Shown: one piece after another, positions 19,213 through 29,090 of the stretch
Layout: each line of letters opens with the position of its first letter
How positions within the stretch are numbered: the stretch's first letter is position 1
NCBI RefSeq assembly: GCF_013184985.2
Contig: NZ_CP063418.1
Coordinates: 1,488,001-1,552,000 of the forward strand
DNA: 64,000 bases
From: Actinomyces faecalis
Lineage (GTDB): Bacteria > Actinomycetota > Actinomycetes > Actinomycetales > Actinomycetaceae
Direction of reading: 5' to 3'
The notes under the pieces: model-generated
What the model was told of the DNA's origin: nothing
The model's database searches: none
The model's input: only the letters and a program-made list of their open reading frames with translations
Translations under genes and position numbers: made by a program

Positions 19213-19965
19213 CTAGGAGCGGCGCGTCACCATCTCGACAAAGACGTCGTGGACCCGGTGATCGCTTCCGACCTCAGGATGGAAGGAGGTCGCGAGCAAG
19301 GGTCCTTGACGAACCGCGACGATCCTACCGCCTGAACCTGCCTCCTCCGCGCCCGCGCGCCCTGACCGGGTTGTGGCAAGGACCTCGACGCAGGCACCGA
19401 CGTGCTCCACCCACGGCGCCCGGATGAACACCCCGCGCAACGGCCGGTCGGCAGGAGCACCGAGCGCAGGTGCGACGAGCTCCTCCTCGTAGGAGTCCAC
19501 CTGCCGCCCGAAGGCGTTGCGCCGCACCGTCATGTCGATGCCCCCGATCAGGGGCTGTCCTGAGGCCGCCCCCGCCACGCGATCAGCCAGCAGGATCATG
19601 CCCGCGCAGGACCCGTAGACGGGCAGCCCGTCACGCACCACGGCGCGCAACGGCGCCAGCATGTCGAAGGCGGCGAGGAGCCTGCCCACTGTGGTGGACT
19701 CTCCCCCAGGCAGGACCAGGCCGTCCACACGCACCCCCTCAGGCCCGACCAGGTCGGCTGCCGCACGCACGGCCACCGCCCTGGCACCGGCTGCCTCCAG
19801 CGCCAGTACGTGCTCGCGCACGTCTCCCTGCAGGGCCAGTACACCGACCGTAGGCCGGGAGTCTGAGGCCGAGGCGGCTGGGAACAGAGCACGCGGCGTG
19901 TGCCGGCCCAGGACCGAGGTACCGACGCGCCGCGCAGGCTCGCCCGCTGTCACGGCGGGTGTCAC
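19213..19965 (-). CDS. pdxT: Pyridoxal 5'-phosphate synthase glutaminase subunit PdxT
   Basis: This class-I glutamine amidotransferase feeds ammonia to PdxS for PLP synthesis. The core starts at about residue 40 with [17 protein letters not shown]. The nucleophile Cys is in [18 protein letters not shown] precedes it, and the His/Glu pair is in [10 protein letters not shown]. The N-terminus is about 37 residues longer than usual. GTG at 19965 is chosen because GTGA overlaps the pdxS stop by 4 nt; a TTG lies one codon earlier. An insertion with Gly/Ala/Glu near residue 210 is atypical. Confidence 0.93.
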   Translation of the reverse strand: MTPAVTAGEPARRVGTSVLGRHTPRALFPAASASDSRPTVGVLALQGDVREHVLALEAAGARAVAVRAAADLVGPEGVRVDGLVLPGGESTTVGRLLAAFDMLAPLRAVVRDGLPVYGSCAGMILLADRVAGAASGQPLIGGIDMTVRRNAFGRQVDSYEEELVAPALGAPADRPLRGVFIRAPWVEHVGACVEVLATTRSGRAGAEEAGSGGRIVAVRQGPLLATSFHPEVGSDHRVHDVFVEMVTRRS

Positions 19966-20858
19966 CAACCGCGCTCAGCCAGGCGGTGAGGCGCCGCAAC
20001 GTCCTCGACGTTGATACCGACCATCGCCTCGCCCAGGCCCCGGGAGACCTCAGCGACCACCGAGGGGTCGTCGAACTGGGCCGTGGCGCGCACGATCGCC
20101 GCCGCCCGCTTGGCGGGGTCACCCGACTTGAAGATGCCCGAGCCCACGAACACGCCCTCGGCGCCCATCTGCATCATCATGGCCGCGTCCGCCGGGGTGG
20201 CGATGCCGCCTGCGGTGAACAGGACCACCGGCAGGCTGCCCGTCCGCGCGACCTCGGCCACGAGCTCGTAGGGGGCACCCAGCTCCTTGGCCGCCACGTA
20301 GAGCTCGTCCTCAGGCAGGGACGTCAGGCGCCGGATCTCGTCGCGGATCGTGCGCATGTGGGTCACGGCGTTGGACACGTCCCCCGTGCCGGCCTCACCC
20401 TTGGAGCGGATCATGGCGGCGCCCTCGGTGATCCGGCGCAGCGCCTCTCCCAGATTGGTCGCGCCGCACACGAAGGGCACGGTGAAGGCCTGCTTGTCGA
20501 TGTGGTGGGAGTAGTCAGCCGGGGTCAGCACCTCCGACTCGTCGATATAGTCCACGCCAAGGGACTGCAGGACCTGGGCCTCCACGAAGTGCCCGATCCG
20601 CGCCTTGGCCATGACCGGGATCGAGACGGCGTCGATGATGCCCGTGACGAGGTCCGGGTCCGACATCCGGGCCACTCCGCCCTGGGCACGAATGTCTGCC
20701 GGCACGCGCTCCAGGGCCATGACGGCCACGGCCCCGCAGTCCTCGGCGATGCGAGCCTGCTCGGGGGTGACGACGTCCATGATGACGCCGCCCTTGAGCA
20801 TGTCAGCCATGCCGCGCTTGATCGTCAGGGTGCCGGTGGTCGGGCTCGTCGTGGTCAT
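19962..20858 (-). CDS. pdxS: Pyridoxal 5'-phosphate synthase subunit PdxS
   Basis: This 298-residue beta/alpha-barrel enzyme makes PLP from ribose 5-phosphate, glyceraldehyde 3-phosphate and ammonia. Family blocks: [54 protein letters not shown] with its catalytic lysines, and [14 protein letters not shown]. The length is normal. It is co-transcribed with pdxT (4-nt overlap). This is the vitamin B6 pathway without deoxyxylulose phosphate, so the dxs product at 42694 is needed for isoprenoids and thiamine, not for PLP. Confidence 0.97.
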   Translation of the reverse strand: MTTTSPTTGTLTIKRGMADMLKGGVIMDVVTPEQARIAEDCGAVAVMALERVPADIRAQGGVARMSDPDLVTGIIDAVSIPVMAKARIGHFVEAQVLQSLGVDYIDESEVLTPADYSHHIDKQAFTVPFVCGATNLGEALRRITEGAAMIRSKGEAGTGDVSNAVTHMRTIRDEIRRLTSLPEDELYVAAKELGAPYELVAEVARTGSLPVVLFTAGGIATPADAAMMMQMGAEGVFVGSGIFKSGDPAKRAAAIVRATAQFDDPSVVAEVSRGLGEAMVGINVEDVAAPHRLAERGW

Positions 20859-20949
20859 GGAGGTCCTCAGGGACGGGCCACAGGCACAGCCTGCGGCAGC
20901 TGGTGGTCGGGTGGGTCACATGCTACCGCCGGCCTGAGACCCGCCTGCC

Positions 20950-21585
20950 TCAGTCCCACTCCTTGATCGACCAGGCGACCCCGTTCCAGCCCGTGACAAG
21001 CTCACGAGCCAGGTCCGGCAGCTGTGGCGGGTAGACGACCATGCCCCGGCCGACTGCCGCGTCGAGCTCCTCCAACGGCCACCACCGCACGGAGTCCAGG
21101 ACCTCGCGCTCGAGCTCGGTCCAGCCGCTACGGTCCATCTCGCCGTCCGCACCCGCGGTGGCCTCAGCCTGCTCGGCGTCCAGCACGGCGAGGAAGAGCT
21201 CCTCGTCCTGGCGGACGGTCACCAGGTTGAAGTCGAAGCGGCTGTCGCGGTACACCACGGGACCGGTCAGGGCGCCCTCGTCCAGGACGATGCCGGTCTC
21301 CTCCGCCAGCTCGCGCGCGGCGGCCTGGCGGCTGGTCTCGCCCTCCAGGACCCCGCCACCAGGCGTGAAGGACCACCAGTGGTCGGCGTCAGTGCGATCG
21401 TGCCCCGTGACCAGGAGGATCGCAGGACTGGGGACCGTCCGCAACGCGATGACCCGGGCGCCGCGACGTCGGGGCAGCCCGTCCTCGTCCAGGTGCCACT
21501 CCCCCGCAGGGTCGATCAGCTCACGCCAGTTGTCAGGGACCAGCTGCGGGTCCCGCCCGTCCGGGGTCAGCTCGGCTCGGCTCAT
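20950..21585 (-). CDS. NUDIX hydrolase
   Basis: This 211-residue protein has a Nudix box, GGGVLEGETSRQAAARELAEETGI, which matches Gx5Ex7REUxEExGU. These enzymes hydrolyse nucleoside diphosphates linked to another group; the substrate is not deducible here. The N-terminus DGLPRRRGARVIALR precedes the fold. It is the last gene of the thrS-to-nudix operon, and its ATG overlaps the prsW stop by 4 nt. Confidence 0.88.
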   Translation of the reverse strand: MSRAELTPDGRDPQLVPDNWRELIDPAGEWHLDEDGLPRRRGARVIALRTVPSPAILLVTGHDRTDADHWWSFTPGGGVLEGETSRQAAARELAEETGIVLDEGALTGPVVYRDSRFDFNLVTVRQDEELFLAVLDAEQAEATAGADGEMDRSGWTELEREVLDSVRWWPLEELDAAVGRGMVVYPPQLPDLARELVTGWNGVAWSIKEWD

Positions 21586-22703
21586 CCTTGTCCCAGCACC
21601 TCCTTGGAACGGCGTACCACGTCCAGCAGCTCACGTTCCTGCTGGCCGTAGTCCGCCTCGACGTATCCGTCCAGCGCCTGCTGGCGCAGGGCCGCCAGGC
21701 TGGCCGAGGCACCCAGGAGGTCCTTCATCGCCGCGTGCGTGCGCGTACCGCGCCGCCGTGCCCACCGCAGCGCCGCGGCCCGGCCGGCCGAGGTGGTCAT
21801 CATGACGACCTCGGACTGCTCGTACCAACCGGCGCGGGCATAGTCTGCCAGGCGGTTGCGCATCGTCATGCGCTCGCTCCACCGCAGCCACACCACCAGA
21901 CCGATGCAGGCCAGGAAGAAGGGGACCTCGACCAGCAGGTACAGGGAGGGCGCCGCGGCGAGCACCCCGTTCCAGAAGGCGTGGAGGAGGACGGCACCCA
22001 CCAGCCCGCACGGCGTCATCCACACCCAGGCGACCGACGAGCGCATCCGTGAGGCCAGCCCGATCGCCAGGCCGGTGCAGGAGGTGAAGGTGACGTGGGC
22101 GAAGGGCGAGGCCACCGCCCGCATGAGGAAGGTGGTCGCCAGGTGGTCGCGGTACTGCACGAAGTAGAGGATGTTCTCCGCGAAGGCGAAGCCCGCCGCT
22201 ACCACCGCGGCGTAGACGATCCCGTCGACGGGACCGTTGAAGGAGCGCCGCCACACCAGGAAGATGATGAGGACACCAGCGCCCTTGGTGACCTCCTCGA
22301 TCACCGGGGCCGAGACCACTGAGGCCACGAGGTCGCCGCTGGTGGCCGTCACCGAGGAGGCGAGGAGCGCCGTCGTCGTGTTGACGGCCAGCGAGACCGC
22401 GGTCGCGACGCCGGCTCCCCACAGGAAGGCCGTCAGGAGGATGGAGAAGGGCTCAGGCTCCCACCGGTCGATCCAGCGCACGACGACCAGCACGATCCCC
22501 AGCGGGACCAGTGCCAGCAGCGCCGGCCAGACCATCGCGGTGACCTCACCGGCCTGGGAGTAGACCACGGCGAGGACGACCATGAGCCCGACCCCACCCA
22601 CTGCGGCGACGAGGTAGGCCACCACGTCTCGGGCACGGCGGCGTCGCAGCGCCTGCGGACCGGCCCACGAGCCCGACTGTGACCGGAGCGGGGCCTGGCT
22701 CAC
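21582..22703 (-). CDS. PrsW-family intramembrane metalloprotease
   Basis: This 373-residue membrane protein has about eight hydrophobic segments. It shows the motifs of PrsW/CAAX-type proteases: APVIEEVTKG (EExxK), AAGFAFAENILYF, FAHVTFT and LLHAFWN. In Bacillus PrsW cleaves the anti-sigma factor RsiW; no anti-sigma factor is seen nearby, so the substrate is unknown. The cytosolic C-terminal third is charged. It overlaps both neighbours by 4 nt. Confidence 0.85.
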   Translation of the reverse strand: MSQAPLRSQSGSWAGPQALRRRRARDVVAYLVAAVGGVGLMVVLAVVYSQAGEVTAMVWPALLALVPLGIVLVVVRWIDRWEPEPFSILLTAFLWGAGVATAVSLAVNTTTALLASSVTATSGDLVASVVSAPVIEEVTKGAGVLIIFLVWRRSFNGPVDGIVYAAVVAAGFAFAENILYFVQYRDHLATTFLMRAVASPFAHVTFTSCTGLAIGLASRMRSSVAWVWMTPCGLVGAVLLHAFWNGVLAAAPSLYLLVEVPFFLACIGLVVWLRWSERMTMRNRLADYARAGWYEQSEVVMMTTSAGRAAALRWARRRGTRTHAAMKDLLGASASLAALRQQALDGYVEADYGQQERELLDVVRRSKEVLGQG

Positions 22704-23386
22704 AGGGCCTCCTCGGGGGTGGCAGCGGACGTGACCGGCTCCTGGCCAGGCACCGGCGTGACGTCGTCATCCATGTCCAGGGCGGCAGGCACGGGGGCGT
22801 GCCCGGCCAGGTGGGCGGCCCTGACCAGCCACCGGCTGCGCAGCTGACGCGCCTGCGCCACGTGGGTGTTGTGGAAGCGGCGGGCGATCACCAGGCGGTA
22901 GGAGCTGCGGTCCAGGCGCTCCAGCGCCTCCCGGCCGGCCTGGGAGCCGGCCAGCTGCTCACGCACCGGCTGTGAGACGACGGTGCGCAGCACGCGGGAC
23001 AGGTCCGACTCCGCCGCCGCGCGGCTGCGGCTGCGAGCCGGGTCGTCCAGGGCGAGGCCGGAGACGGTCTCCGGGTCGAGCCCGTCGTCCACCAGGGGCC
23101 CCTCGGCCTCCAGCGCCTCGTGCGCCGCGCGGGAGACCAGCAGCGCCGAGGCCGGGTCCAGCAGCCCCAGCGAGGCGATCTCGGCAGCCGCCTGGGCACG
23201 GTGGACCAGCTGCGCCTCAAGCGTGGCTCGTGAGCCGAGCACCTGGCGGTGGAGGCGGTCCACCCGCAGGGCGCGGGCGTAGAGGACCCACGCCACCACG
23301 ACGACGACCAGGGCGGCGACCGCCAGCAGGCTGCCGGCCTGGTACCAGTGCTCGTGGCCCTGTGCGGACACGACTGCCAGGCTCAT
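22700..23386 (-). CDS. LemA-like membrane-anchored protein
   Basis: This 228-residue protein has one helix at about residues 17-38 (LLAVAALVVVVVAWVLYA), then helical cytosolic or extracellular segments (VDRLHRQVLGSRATLEAQLV; YRLVIARRFHNTHVAQARQL). The pattern is reminiscent of LemA-family proteins and recurs in actinobacterial pimA-linked operons, although the similarity is weak by eye. The function is unknown. The last 25 residues are Pro/Thr/Ala-rich and poorly conserved in character. Confidence 0.6.
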   Translation of the reverse strand: MSLAVVSAQGHEHWYQAGSLLAVAALVVVVVAWVLYARALRVDRLHRQVLGSRATLEAQLVHRAQAAAEIASLGLLDPASALLVSRAAHEALEAEGPLVDDGLDPETVSGLALDDPARSRSRAAAESDLSRVLRTVVSQPVREQLAGSQAGREALERLDRSSYRLVIARRFHNTHVAQARQLRSRWLVRAAHLAGHAPVPAALDMDDDVTPVPGQEPVTSAATPEEAL

Positions 23387-24573
23387 CTCTCCCCCGCCTC
23401 CAACGCGTCACGGATGCGCCCGACGACGGTGCGCGTGTCCTGAGCCGCCTGCACACGCGTGTGGGCGGTGGACAGGACCATGTCGTACACGTCCAGGACG
23501 GCGTCAGTCACCGTCGACCAGTCGTAGCGTCCGACCACCGCGTCAGCCGCCTGCCGCCGCGCCTGAGCCGCCTCGGCACCGGTGAGGGTCTCGATGATGA
23601 CGCGTGCCAGGTCCTGGCTGTCCTCGTTGCGGAACAGGGCACCGTAGCGACCGGCTCCCAGGACGTCGGAGAAGGCCGTGAGGTCTGAGGCGATGACGCT
23701 GGTCCCCGCCGCCATCGCCTCGACCAGGACGATCCCGAAGGACTCGCCTCCTGTCTGAGGAGCGACGTAGCAGGTCGACGAGGCCAGCATGGCCGCCTTG
23801 TCCTCGTCACTGACGCCTCCCAGGAAGACGACGTGGTCGCCCCAGCCAGCCAACTGCTCACGGACCTCGTCGGCCTCGCCTCGCCCGGCGATGAGGAAGC
23901 GGGCTCCCGGCACCGCCTCCAGGACCGCCGGAACGGCCTCGGCCAGCACGGGCAGCCCCTTGCGCGGCTCGTCCAGGCGCCCCAGGAAGCTGATCGTCGG
24001 CTCCTTGTCCGTGCCGGCGAAACGAGGGTCGTCGTGCGGGGCGGAGGCGAAGGGCGCCACGTTGACCCCGTTGGGGATGACGACGGCGTCCCCGCCGTGG
24101 AAGTGGACCAGCGTGCGCCGTGCCTCCTCCGAGACCGCGATACGAGCGGTGATGCGCTCCAGCAGCGGGGAGATCACCGGCGAGACGAGCTCGCGGGCGA
24201 TCGAGCGGTCCATCGCGGCGTGGAAGGTCGCCACGACCGGTGCCTGGGCCGCCTGCAGGACGAGAAGGCCGACGCTGGGGGTGATGGGCTCGTGGATGTG
24301 GACCAGGTCGAAGTCGCCTGTCTCCAGCCAGCGTCGGGCACGACGTGCCACCAGCGCGCCGAAGTTGAGCCTGGCCACTGAGCCGTTGTACGGGATCGCG
24401 ACGGCGTCCCCGGCGCTGGTGACCCAGTCGGGCAGCTCCAGCTCGCTCGAGGCCGGAGCCAGGACCTGGACCTCGTGCCCGCGGCGGATGAGCTCACCGG
24501 CCAGGTCCATCACGTGCACCTGGACGCCGCCGTGGGCGTCCATGGAGTAGGGGCAGACCAGTCCGATCCTCAT
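23383..24573 (-). CDS. pimA: Phosphatidylinositol alpha-mannosyltransferase (PimA type)
   Basis: This 396-residue GT-B glycosyltransferase (GT4) transfers mannose from GDP-mannose to phosphatidylinositol. It begins MRIGLVCPYSMDAHGGVQVH, the classic PimA N-terminus with the Gly-rich acceptor loop. The donor-binding motif is ESFGIVLVEAMAAGTSVIAS (EX7E). It lies directly after patA and pgsA with 4-nt overlaps, which strongly supports the PI-mannoside role over a generic GT4 assignment. Confidence 0.92.
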   Translation of the reverse strand: MRIGLVCPYSMDAHGGVQVHVMDLAGELIRRGHEVQVLAPASSELELPDWVTSAGDAVAIPYNGSVARLNFGALVARRARRWLETGDFDLVHIHEPITPSVGLLVLQAAQAPVVATFHAAMDRSIARELVSPVISPLLERITARIAVSEEARRTLVHFHGGDAVVIPNGVNVAPFASAPHDDPRFAGTDKEPTISFLGRLDEPRKGLPVLAEAVPAVLEAVPGARFLIAGRGEADEVREQLAGWGDHVVFLGGVSDEDKAAMLASSTCYVAPQTGGESFGIVLVEAMAAGTSVIASDLTAFSDVLGAGRYGALFRNEDSQDLARVIIETLTGAEAAQARRQAADAVVGRYDWSTVTDAVLDVYDMVLSTAHTRVQAAQDTRTVVGRIRDALEAGER

Positions 24574-25598
24574 GCGTCCTCCCCCGTGGGCAGGTTGTCA
24601 GGGCCCTCAGCCCCGCCAGCGGCCTCGCGGGCGCGCGAGCGGGCCAGGCGAGCCTGGTCCAGGTCCTCGTCGAAGACCGCCTGGAGCATGTGCCAGTCCA
24701 CCGCGTGGGCCCGCAGCCCCGGTTCCAGGGCAGCGACCCAGCTGCGTGTCCAGCGGGCCACGAGCTCACGGCCCTCAGCGCCCTCTGGCCGAGGCACCTT
24801 GGACAGGGTGAGGACGACGCCCCACGGCCCGCCTGCCTGACGACGACGCTCCCCGGTCAGACGCTCGTAGGAGACGGTCGCCACGTACAGGGGGAGGTCG
24901 AGCCTCTCGGCCACGGCAGCCGGACCGGCGGCCACGTGCGCCTTCCGGCCCGCCAGCGGGACCTCGACGCCGGAGGAGGACAGGTCACGGTCAGCCAGCA
25001 GCGCGATGAGGTAGTGCCCCTCCCCAGCGGCCTCAAGCAGCTGGTCGAAGACCTTCTGGCCGCGTGCCTGGCCGATCACCCGCATACCCAGGCTCTGGCG
25101 GAAGCTGACGAACTGGTCGAAGAGGTCCTCCGGCTCCAGCCTCTCAGCCACGGTCAGCACCGGTACCAGCACCCGGCTGGCCCAGGCGCCGACCAGGTCC
25201 CAGTTGCCCATGTGGGCCAGGGCCACCACGATGCTTCCCGCCTCCAGGTCCTGCCGGGCCCGCGGGTCGAGGACGGCGCGCACCCTCGCGTCCACCTGCG
25301 TCGCGCTCAGGCCGCTGAGGGCGAAGGCCTCGTAGAAGTACCGCATGTAGGACCGCATCCCCGCCCGGGTGGCCGCCTCCAGCTCACGCCCGCAGGTCCC
25401 GGGCTCAAGCAGGCGGGCGAGGTTGCGCCGCAGCTGCGGCACTCCGCCGGTGCGGCTGCTGCCGGCGAAGCCGGACACACGCTGGAGCGCCCACGCCGCG
25501 TCCGCTCCCAGGTGGGAGACACCGTAGCCGATGCTGGCGGGCAGGCGCGGCGCCCACCGCCATGCCAGGCGGTACAGGTCCTGCGTCCCCATGCTCAC
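24570..25598 (-). CDS. PI-mannoside acyltransferase (PatA/LpxL family)
   Basis: This member of the lysophospholipid acyltransferase superfamily (HtrB/LpxL-like) adds a fatty acid to PIM. Motifs: VALAHMGNWDLVGAW (the HxxxxD-like HMGNWD catalytic block), IALLADRDLSSSGVEVPLAGR, and PLYVATVSYERL. The start is GTG at 25598, overlapping the pgsA stop by GTGA; an ATG two codons later (25592) is equally possible. A longer frame starting at 25733 is rejected because it runs through pgsA. It sits between pgsA and pimA, the standard order. Confidence 0.88.
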   Translation of the reverse strand: MSMGTQDLYRLAWRWAPRLPASIGYGVSHLGADAAWALQRVSGFAGSSRTGGVPQLRRNLARLLEPGTCGRELEAATRAGMRSYMRYFYEAFALSGLSATQVDARVRAVLDPRARQDLEAGSIVVALAHMGNWDLVGAWASRVLVPVLTVAERLEPEDLFDQFVSFRQSLGMRVIGQARGQKVFDQLLEAAGEGHYLIALLADRDLSSSGVEVPLAGRKAHVAAGPAAVAERLDLPLYVATVSYERLTGERRRQAGGPWGVVLTLSKVPRPEGAEGRELVARWTRSWVAALEPGLRAHAVDWHMLQAVFDEDLDQARLARSRAREAAGGAEGPDNLPTGEDA

Positions 25599-26254
25599 TG
25601 CTCCTGCTCCCCCGCGGCCGGGCCCTGGCCGTCCCCGTGCGTCGCCAGCTGACGACGCACGGTGAGCACGCGCTGGACCACCGTGACGAACGAGGCCACC
25701 GCGACCACGGTCAGGGCCACGGTCAGCACCCACTGCGGAGCCCCTGCTCCCACCACGAAGGTGGCTGCCAGGGCCACGAGCAGCCGGTCGGTCCTCTCGG
25801 CGATGCCGATCGAGGCCGTCGCTCCCACCGACTCCGCCCTCGCCCGGGCGTAGGGCACGGTCGCGGCGAGCACGACGCAGGCCAGGGCGGCCGTGAGCGT
25901 GAGGGTGCGCGCCGTGCCGTCAGCCATGTGCAGACCTGCCCACGCCGCCAGAGAGGCGAAGACGGCCCCGTCGGCCAGCCGGTCCATCGTCGAGTCCAGG
26001 AACGCTCCGAACTCTGAGGAGCGTCCGGTAGCCCGGGCCAGGATCCCGTCGAAGGAGTCCGCGACCAGCACCAGCCCCAGCAGCACTGGCCCCAGGACGA
26101 AGTGCCCCTGGGGCAGAGTGGCCACCGCCACGGCGACCGAGGCCACGGTCCCGGTGACAGTGAGCATGTTGGGGGTGATCCCCACCTTTGCCATCGCCAG
26201 GGCGGGGGTGGTGAACAGGGCCTTGGTCAGGCCTCGTCCGTGCTGTCCGAGCAT
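25595..26254 (-). CDS. pgsA: CDP-alcohol phosphatidyltransferase (PI phosphate synthase type)
   Basis: This 219-residue integral membrane enzyme has the CDP-alcohol phosphotransferase signature D-x2-D-G-x2-A-R-x8-G-x3-D-x3-D, seen as DSFDGILARATGRSSEFGAF then LDSTMD. The context with patA and pimA favours phosphatidylinositol phosphate synthase over phosphatidylglycerophosphate synthase. About six helices are visible. It lies 39 nt after the HIT gene. Confidence 0.9.
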   Translation of the reverse strand: MLGQHGRGLTKALFTTPALAMAKVGITPNMLTVTGTVASVAVAVATLPQGHFVLGPVLLGLVLVADSFDGILARATGRSSEFGAFLDSTMDRLADGAVFASLAAWAGLHMADGTARTLTLTAALACVVLAATVPYARARAESVGATASIGIAERTDRLLVALAATFVVGAGAPQWVLTVALTVVAVASFVTVVQRVLTVRRQLATHGDGQGPAAGEQEQ

Positions 26255-26293
26255 GTCTTCCTCGTGGTCGGGATGGGGGTGGCGAGGGCGGTC

Positions 26294-26965
26294 TCAGCAC
26301 CGGGCTGCGGACTCGCCGTCGCCTTGCGTCGTGGGAGCCTGGTCCCAGGCGGCAGCGAGCGTCTCGCGCTGATCGCCCAGCAGCTGGGGCACCGGTTTGG
26401 TCTTGCCGATGATCGGCATGAAGTTCGCGTCCCCGGTCCACCGAGGCACGATGTGCTGGTGGAGGTGCGCGGCGATGCCGGCCCCTGCCACCTGCCCCTG
26501 GTTCATCCCCAGGTTGAACCCGTGAGGGCGGCTGACCTCACGCACGACCTCCATGGCACGAGCCGTCAGCTCGCCGATCTCGGTGCGCTCGGCGGCGGTA
26601 GCCTCGGTCCAGTCCGCGATGTGGCGGTAGGGGCACACGAGCAGGTGACCGGTGTTGTAGGGGTAGAGGTTCATCAGCACGTAGGCGCGCTCCCCGCGGT
26701 GGACGATGAGCGAGTCGCGGTCCGCTCGTCCCGGCGCGAGGCAGAAGGGGCACTGCTGGCTGGAGGAGTCCGCAGGCTTGTCCTGGCCGCCGATGTAGAC
26801 CATGCGGTGCGGGGTCCAGAGCCTACCGAAGGGGTCGGGGGCGTCTGGGTGCTGGAAGGGCGCCTCGACCGTGACCGGACCGATCGGCCCGGTCACGACG
26901 GTGCCGGGCAGGTCCTCCAGGCCTGCCCGACCACCGCCGCCTGGCGCCTGGACGGGGTCGCTCAT
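26294..26965 (-). CDS. HIT-domain hydrolase/phosphorylase
   Basis: This 223-residue protein is a histidine-triad nucleotide-binding protein with [10 protein letters not shown] (H-x-H-x-H). A long N-terminal part holds CPFCLAP, likely one half of a zinc site. The layout is that of the actinobacterial AP4A phosphorylase type (Rv2613c-like), which is found next to thrS and pgsA. The start ATG overlaps the thrS stop by 4 nt. Confidence 0.88.
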   Translation of the reverse strand: MSDPVQAPGGGGRAGLEDLPGTVVTGPIGPVTVEAPFQHPDAPDPFGRLWTPHRMVYIGGQDKPADSSSQQCPFCLAPGRADRDSLIVHRGERAYVLMNLYPYNTGHLLVCPYRHIADWTEATAAERTEIGELTARAMEVVREVSRPHGFNLGMNQGQVAGAGIAAHLHQHIVPRWTGDANFMPIIGKTKPVPQLLGDQRETLAAAWDQAPTTQGDGESAARC

Positions 26966-29001
26966 CGGGTGAGCTTCTCCCCCGCCGGGTCGTTGACGCG
27001 CTCGGCGATGACCCGGACGATGTGCTCGACGGCCTCATCGACGGGCACGCCGTTGGTCTGCTCGCCGTCGCGGAAGCGGAAGGAGACGGCACCGGCCTGG
27101 GCGTCCTCACCGCCGGCGATGAGGGTGAAAGGCACCTTCTCCTTGGACGCGTTACGGATCTTCTTGCCGAAGCGGTCGTCGGACAGGTCGGTCTCCACGC
27201 GCACGCCGTGCTCGCGCAGCCTGGTCGCCACCTGGCTGACGTAGTCGTCAAAGGCCTCTGCCACCGGGACCAGGCGCACCTGGACCGGGGCCAGCCAGGC
27301 AGGGAAGGCACCGGCGTAGTGCTCAGTGAGCACGCCGATGAAGCGCTCGACGCTACCGAGCTTGGCCGAGTGCAGCATGATCGGCCGCTGGTGGGAGCCG
27401 TCGGCAGCGGTGTACTCCAGGTCGAAGCGCTCGGGCTGGTTGAAGTCGTACTGGATCGTCGACATCTGCCAGGTGCGGCCGATGGCGTCCTTGACCTGGA
27501 CGGAGACCTTGGGGCCGTAGAAGGCAGCGCCGCCCGGGTCGGGCACGAGGTCCAGCCCGGTCGAGGCGCACACCTCCGCCAGGGTCCTGGTCGCGACGTC
27601 CCAGTCCTCGTCCGAGCCGATGAACTTGTCCTTCTTCGCCCCGTCCTCGTCTCGGGTCGACAGCTCGAGGTAGAAGTCCGTCAGGCCGAAGGCCTTGAGG
27701 ACGGAGATGAAGAACTCGATCTGCTTCTTGATCTCCGCCGGAGCCTGCTCACGCGTGCAGTAGGTGTGGGAGTCGTCCTGGGTGAATCCGCGCATGCGGG
27801 TCAGGCCGTGGACCACACCGGACTTCTCGTACCGGTAGTCGTGCCCCATCTCGAACAGGCGCAGCGGCAGCTCACGGTAGGAGCGCCCGCGCGAGCGGAA
27901 GATGAGGTTGTGCATCGGGCAGTTCATGGCCTTGAGGTAGTACTCCTGGCCGGCCTTGGTCACGTTGCCCTGCGCGTCAGTCTCCTCGTCGGCCAGCATC
28001 GGCGGGAACATCGTGTCCGCGTAGTAGGGCAGGTGGCCCGAGGTGTGGAAGAGCCCTGCCTTCGTGATCTCGGGGGTGTGGACGAAGTCGAATCCGGCCT
28101 GCTCGTGCCGCTCGATGACGTACTTCTCGATCTCGTGACGCAGCATGCCCCCCTTGGGGTGGAAGACCACCAGGCCCGGACCGATCTCCTCAGGGAAGGA
28201 GAACAGGTCGAGCTCGGCACCCAGCTTGCGGTGGTCGCGCTTGGCGGCCTCAGCCAGACGGGTCTGGTAGTCCTTGAGGTCCTCCTTCGAGGCCCACGCG
28301 GTGCCGTAGATGCGCTGGAGGGAGTCGCCGTGCTGGTCGCCCTTCCAGTAGGCGGAGGAGGACTTGGTCAGGGCAAAGCCCTGGCCAATGATCCTGGTCG
28401 AGGGCAGGTGCGGGCCCCGGCACAGGTCCTTCCAGGCGACCTCGCCGTTCCTGCGCACGTTGTCGTAGACCGTCAGGCCGCCGGCGCCGACCTCGACGCT
28501 GGCCGAGGCCTCTGCGCCCTTCCCCTTGGTGTCGATGAGCTCGAGCTTGTAGGGCTGGTCAGCCAGCTCCACCCGCCCCTCTTCCTCAGAGATCTCGCGA
28601 CGGACGAAGGCCTGCCCCTCCTTGACGATGCGCTTCATGCGCTTCTCGATGTCCTTGAGGAGCTCGGGCGTCACGGCCTCGATGTTGCCGAAGTCGTAGT
28701 AGAAGCCGTCGGTGATGAAGGGGCCGATGCCGAGGTTGACGTCCGGGAAGATCTCCTGGACGGCCTGCGCCATGACGTGTGTGGCGCTGTGGCGCAGGAT
28801 GTTGAGGCCGTCCTCGCTGCCCAGCGTGATCGGCTCGACGACGGCGCCCTCATGAAGCTCGCGGGACAGGTCCCAGGGCTCGCCGTCGACCTTCATGGCC
28901 ACGACCTCGCGCGAGCGGGCGAACAGGGTGGTTCCCGTGGTTCCCACCTCGATGCTGCGTGAGGCGCCGTCGAGGGTGATCGTCAGCTGGCTGGGTGACA
29001 C
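26962..29001 (-). CDS. thrS: Threonine-tRNA ligase
   Basis: This 679-residue class II synthetase begins with a TGS domain ([15 protein letters not shown]). An editing domain follows, with [17 protein letters not shown] and [12 protein letters not shown]. The catalytic core has motif 2 ([26 protein letters not shown]) and the zinc Cys in [12 protein letters not shown]-terminal anticodon-binding domain ends the protein. GTG at 29001 follows GGAGG by 5 nt; an upstream ATG at 29055 lacks a ribosome site and adds non-homologous sequence. It heads the operon down to the NUDIX gene. Confidence 0.97.
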   Translation of the reverse strand: MSPSQLTITLDGASRSIEVGTTGTTLFARSREVVAMKVDGEPWDLSRELHEGAVVEPITLGSEDGLNILRHSATHVMAQAVQEIFPDVNLGIGPFITDGFYYDFGNIEAVTPELLKDIEKRMKRIVKEGQAFVRREISEEEGRVELADQPYKLELIDTKGKGAEASASVEVGAGGLTVYDNVRRNGEVAWKDLCRGPHLPSTRIIGQGFALTKSSSAYWKGDQHGDSLQRIYGTAWASKEDLKDYQTRLAEAAKRDHRKLGAELDLFSFPEEIGPGLVVFHPKGGMLRHEIEKYVIERHEQAGFDFVHTPEITKAGLFHTSGHLPYYADTMFPPMLADEETDAQGNVTKAGQEYYLKAMNCPMHNLIFRSRGRSYRELPLRLFEMGHDYRYEKSGVVHGLTRMRGFTQDDSHTYCTREQAPAEIKKQIEFFISVLKAFGLTDFYLELSTRDEDGAKKDKFIGSDEDWDVATRTLAEVCASTGLDLVPDPGGAAFYGPKVSVQVKDAIGRTWQMSTIQYDFNQPERFDLEYTAADGSHQRPIMLHSAKLGSVERFIGVLTEHYAGAFPAWLAPVQVRLVPVAEAFDDYVSQVATRLREHGVRVETDLSDDRFGKKIRNASKEKVPFTLIAGGEDAQAGAVSFRFRDGEQTNGVPVDEAVEHIVRVIAERVNDPAGEKLTR

Positions 29002-29090
29002 GGGTCCTCCTTCAGGTCGGTGGCGCGGGCTGTACCGGTGCCTGCGTCTACACACCGGATCATAAGGCAGTGGCCCCCTGATGCCGCTGC

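Noticed and set aside
27022..28962. 646-codon open frame opposite thrS
   Set aside because: Same reason: antisense of a firmly identified gene, no motif.
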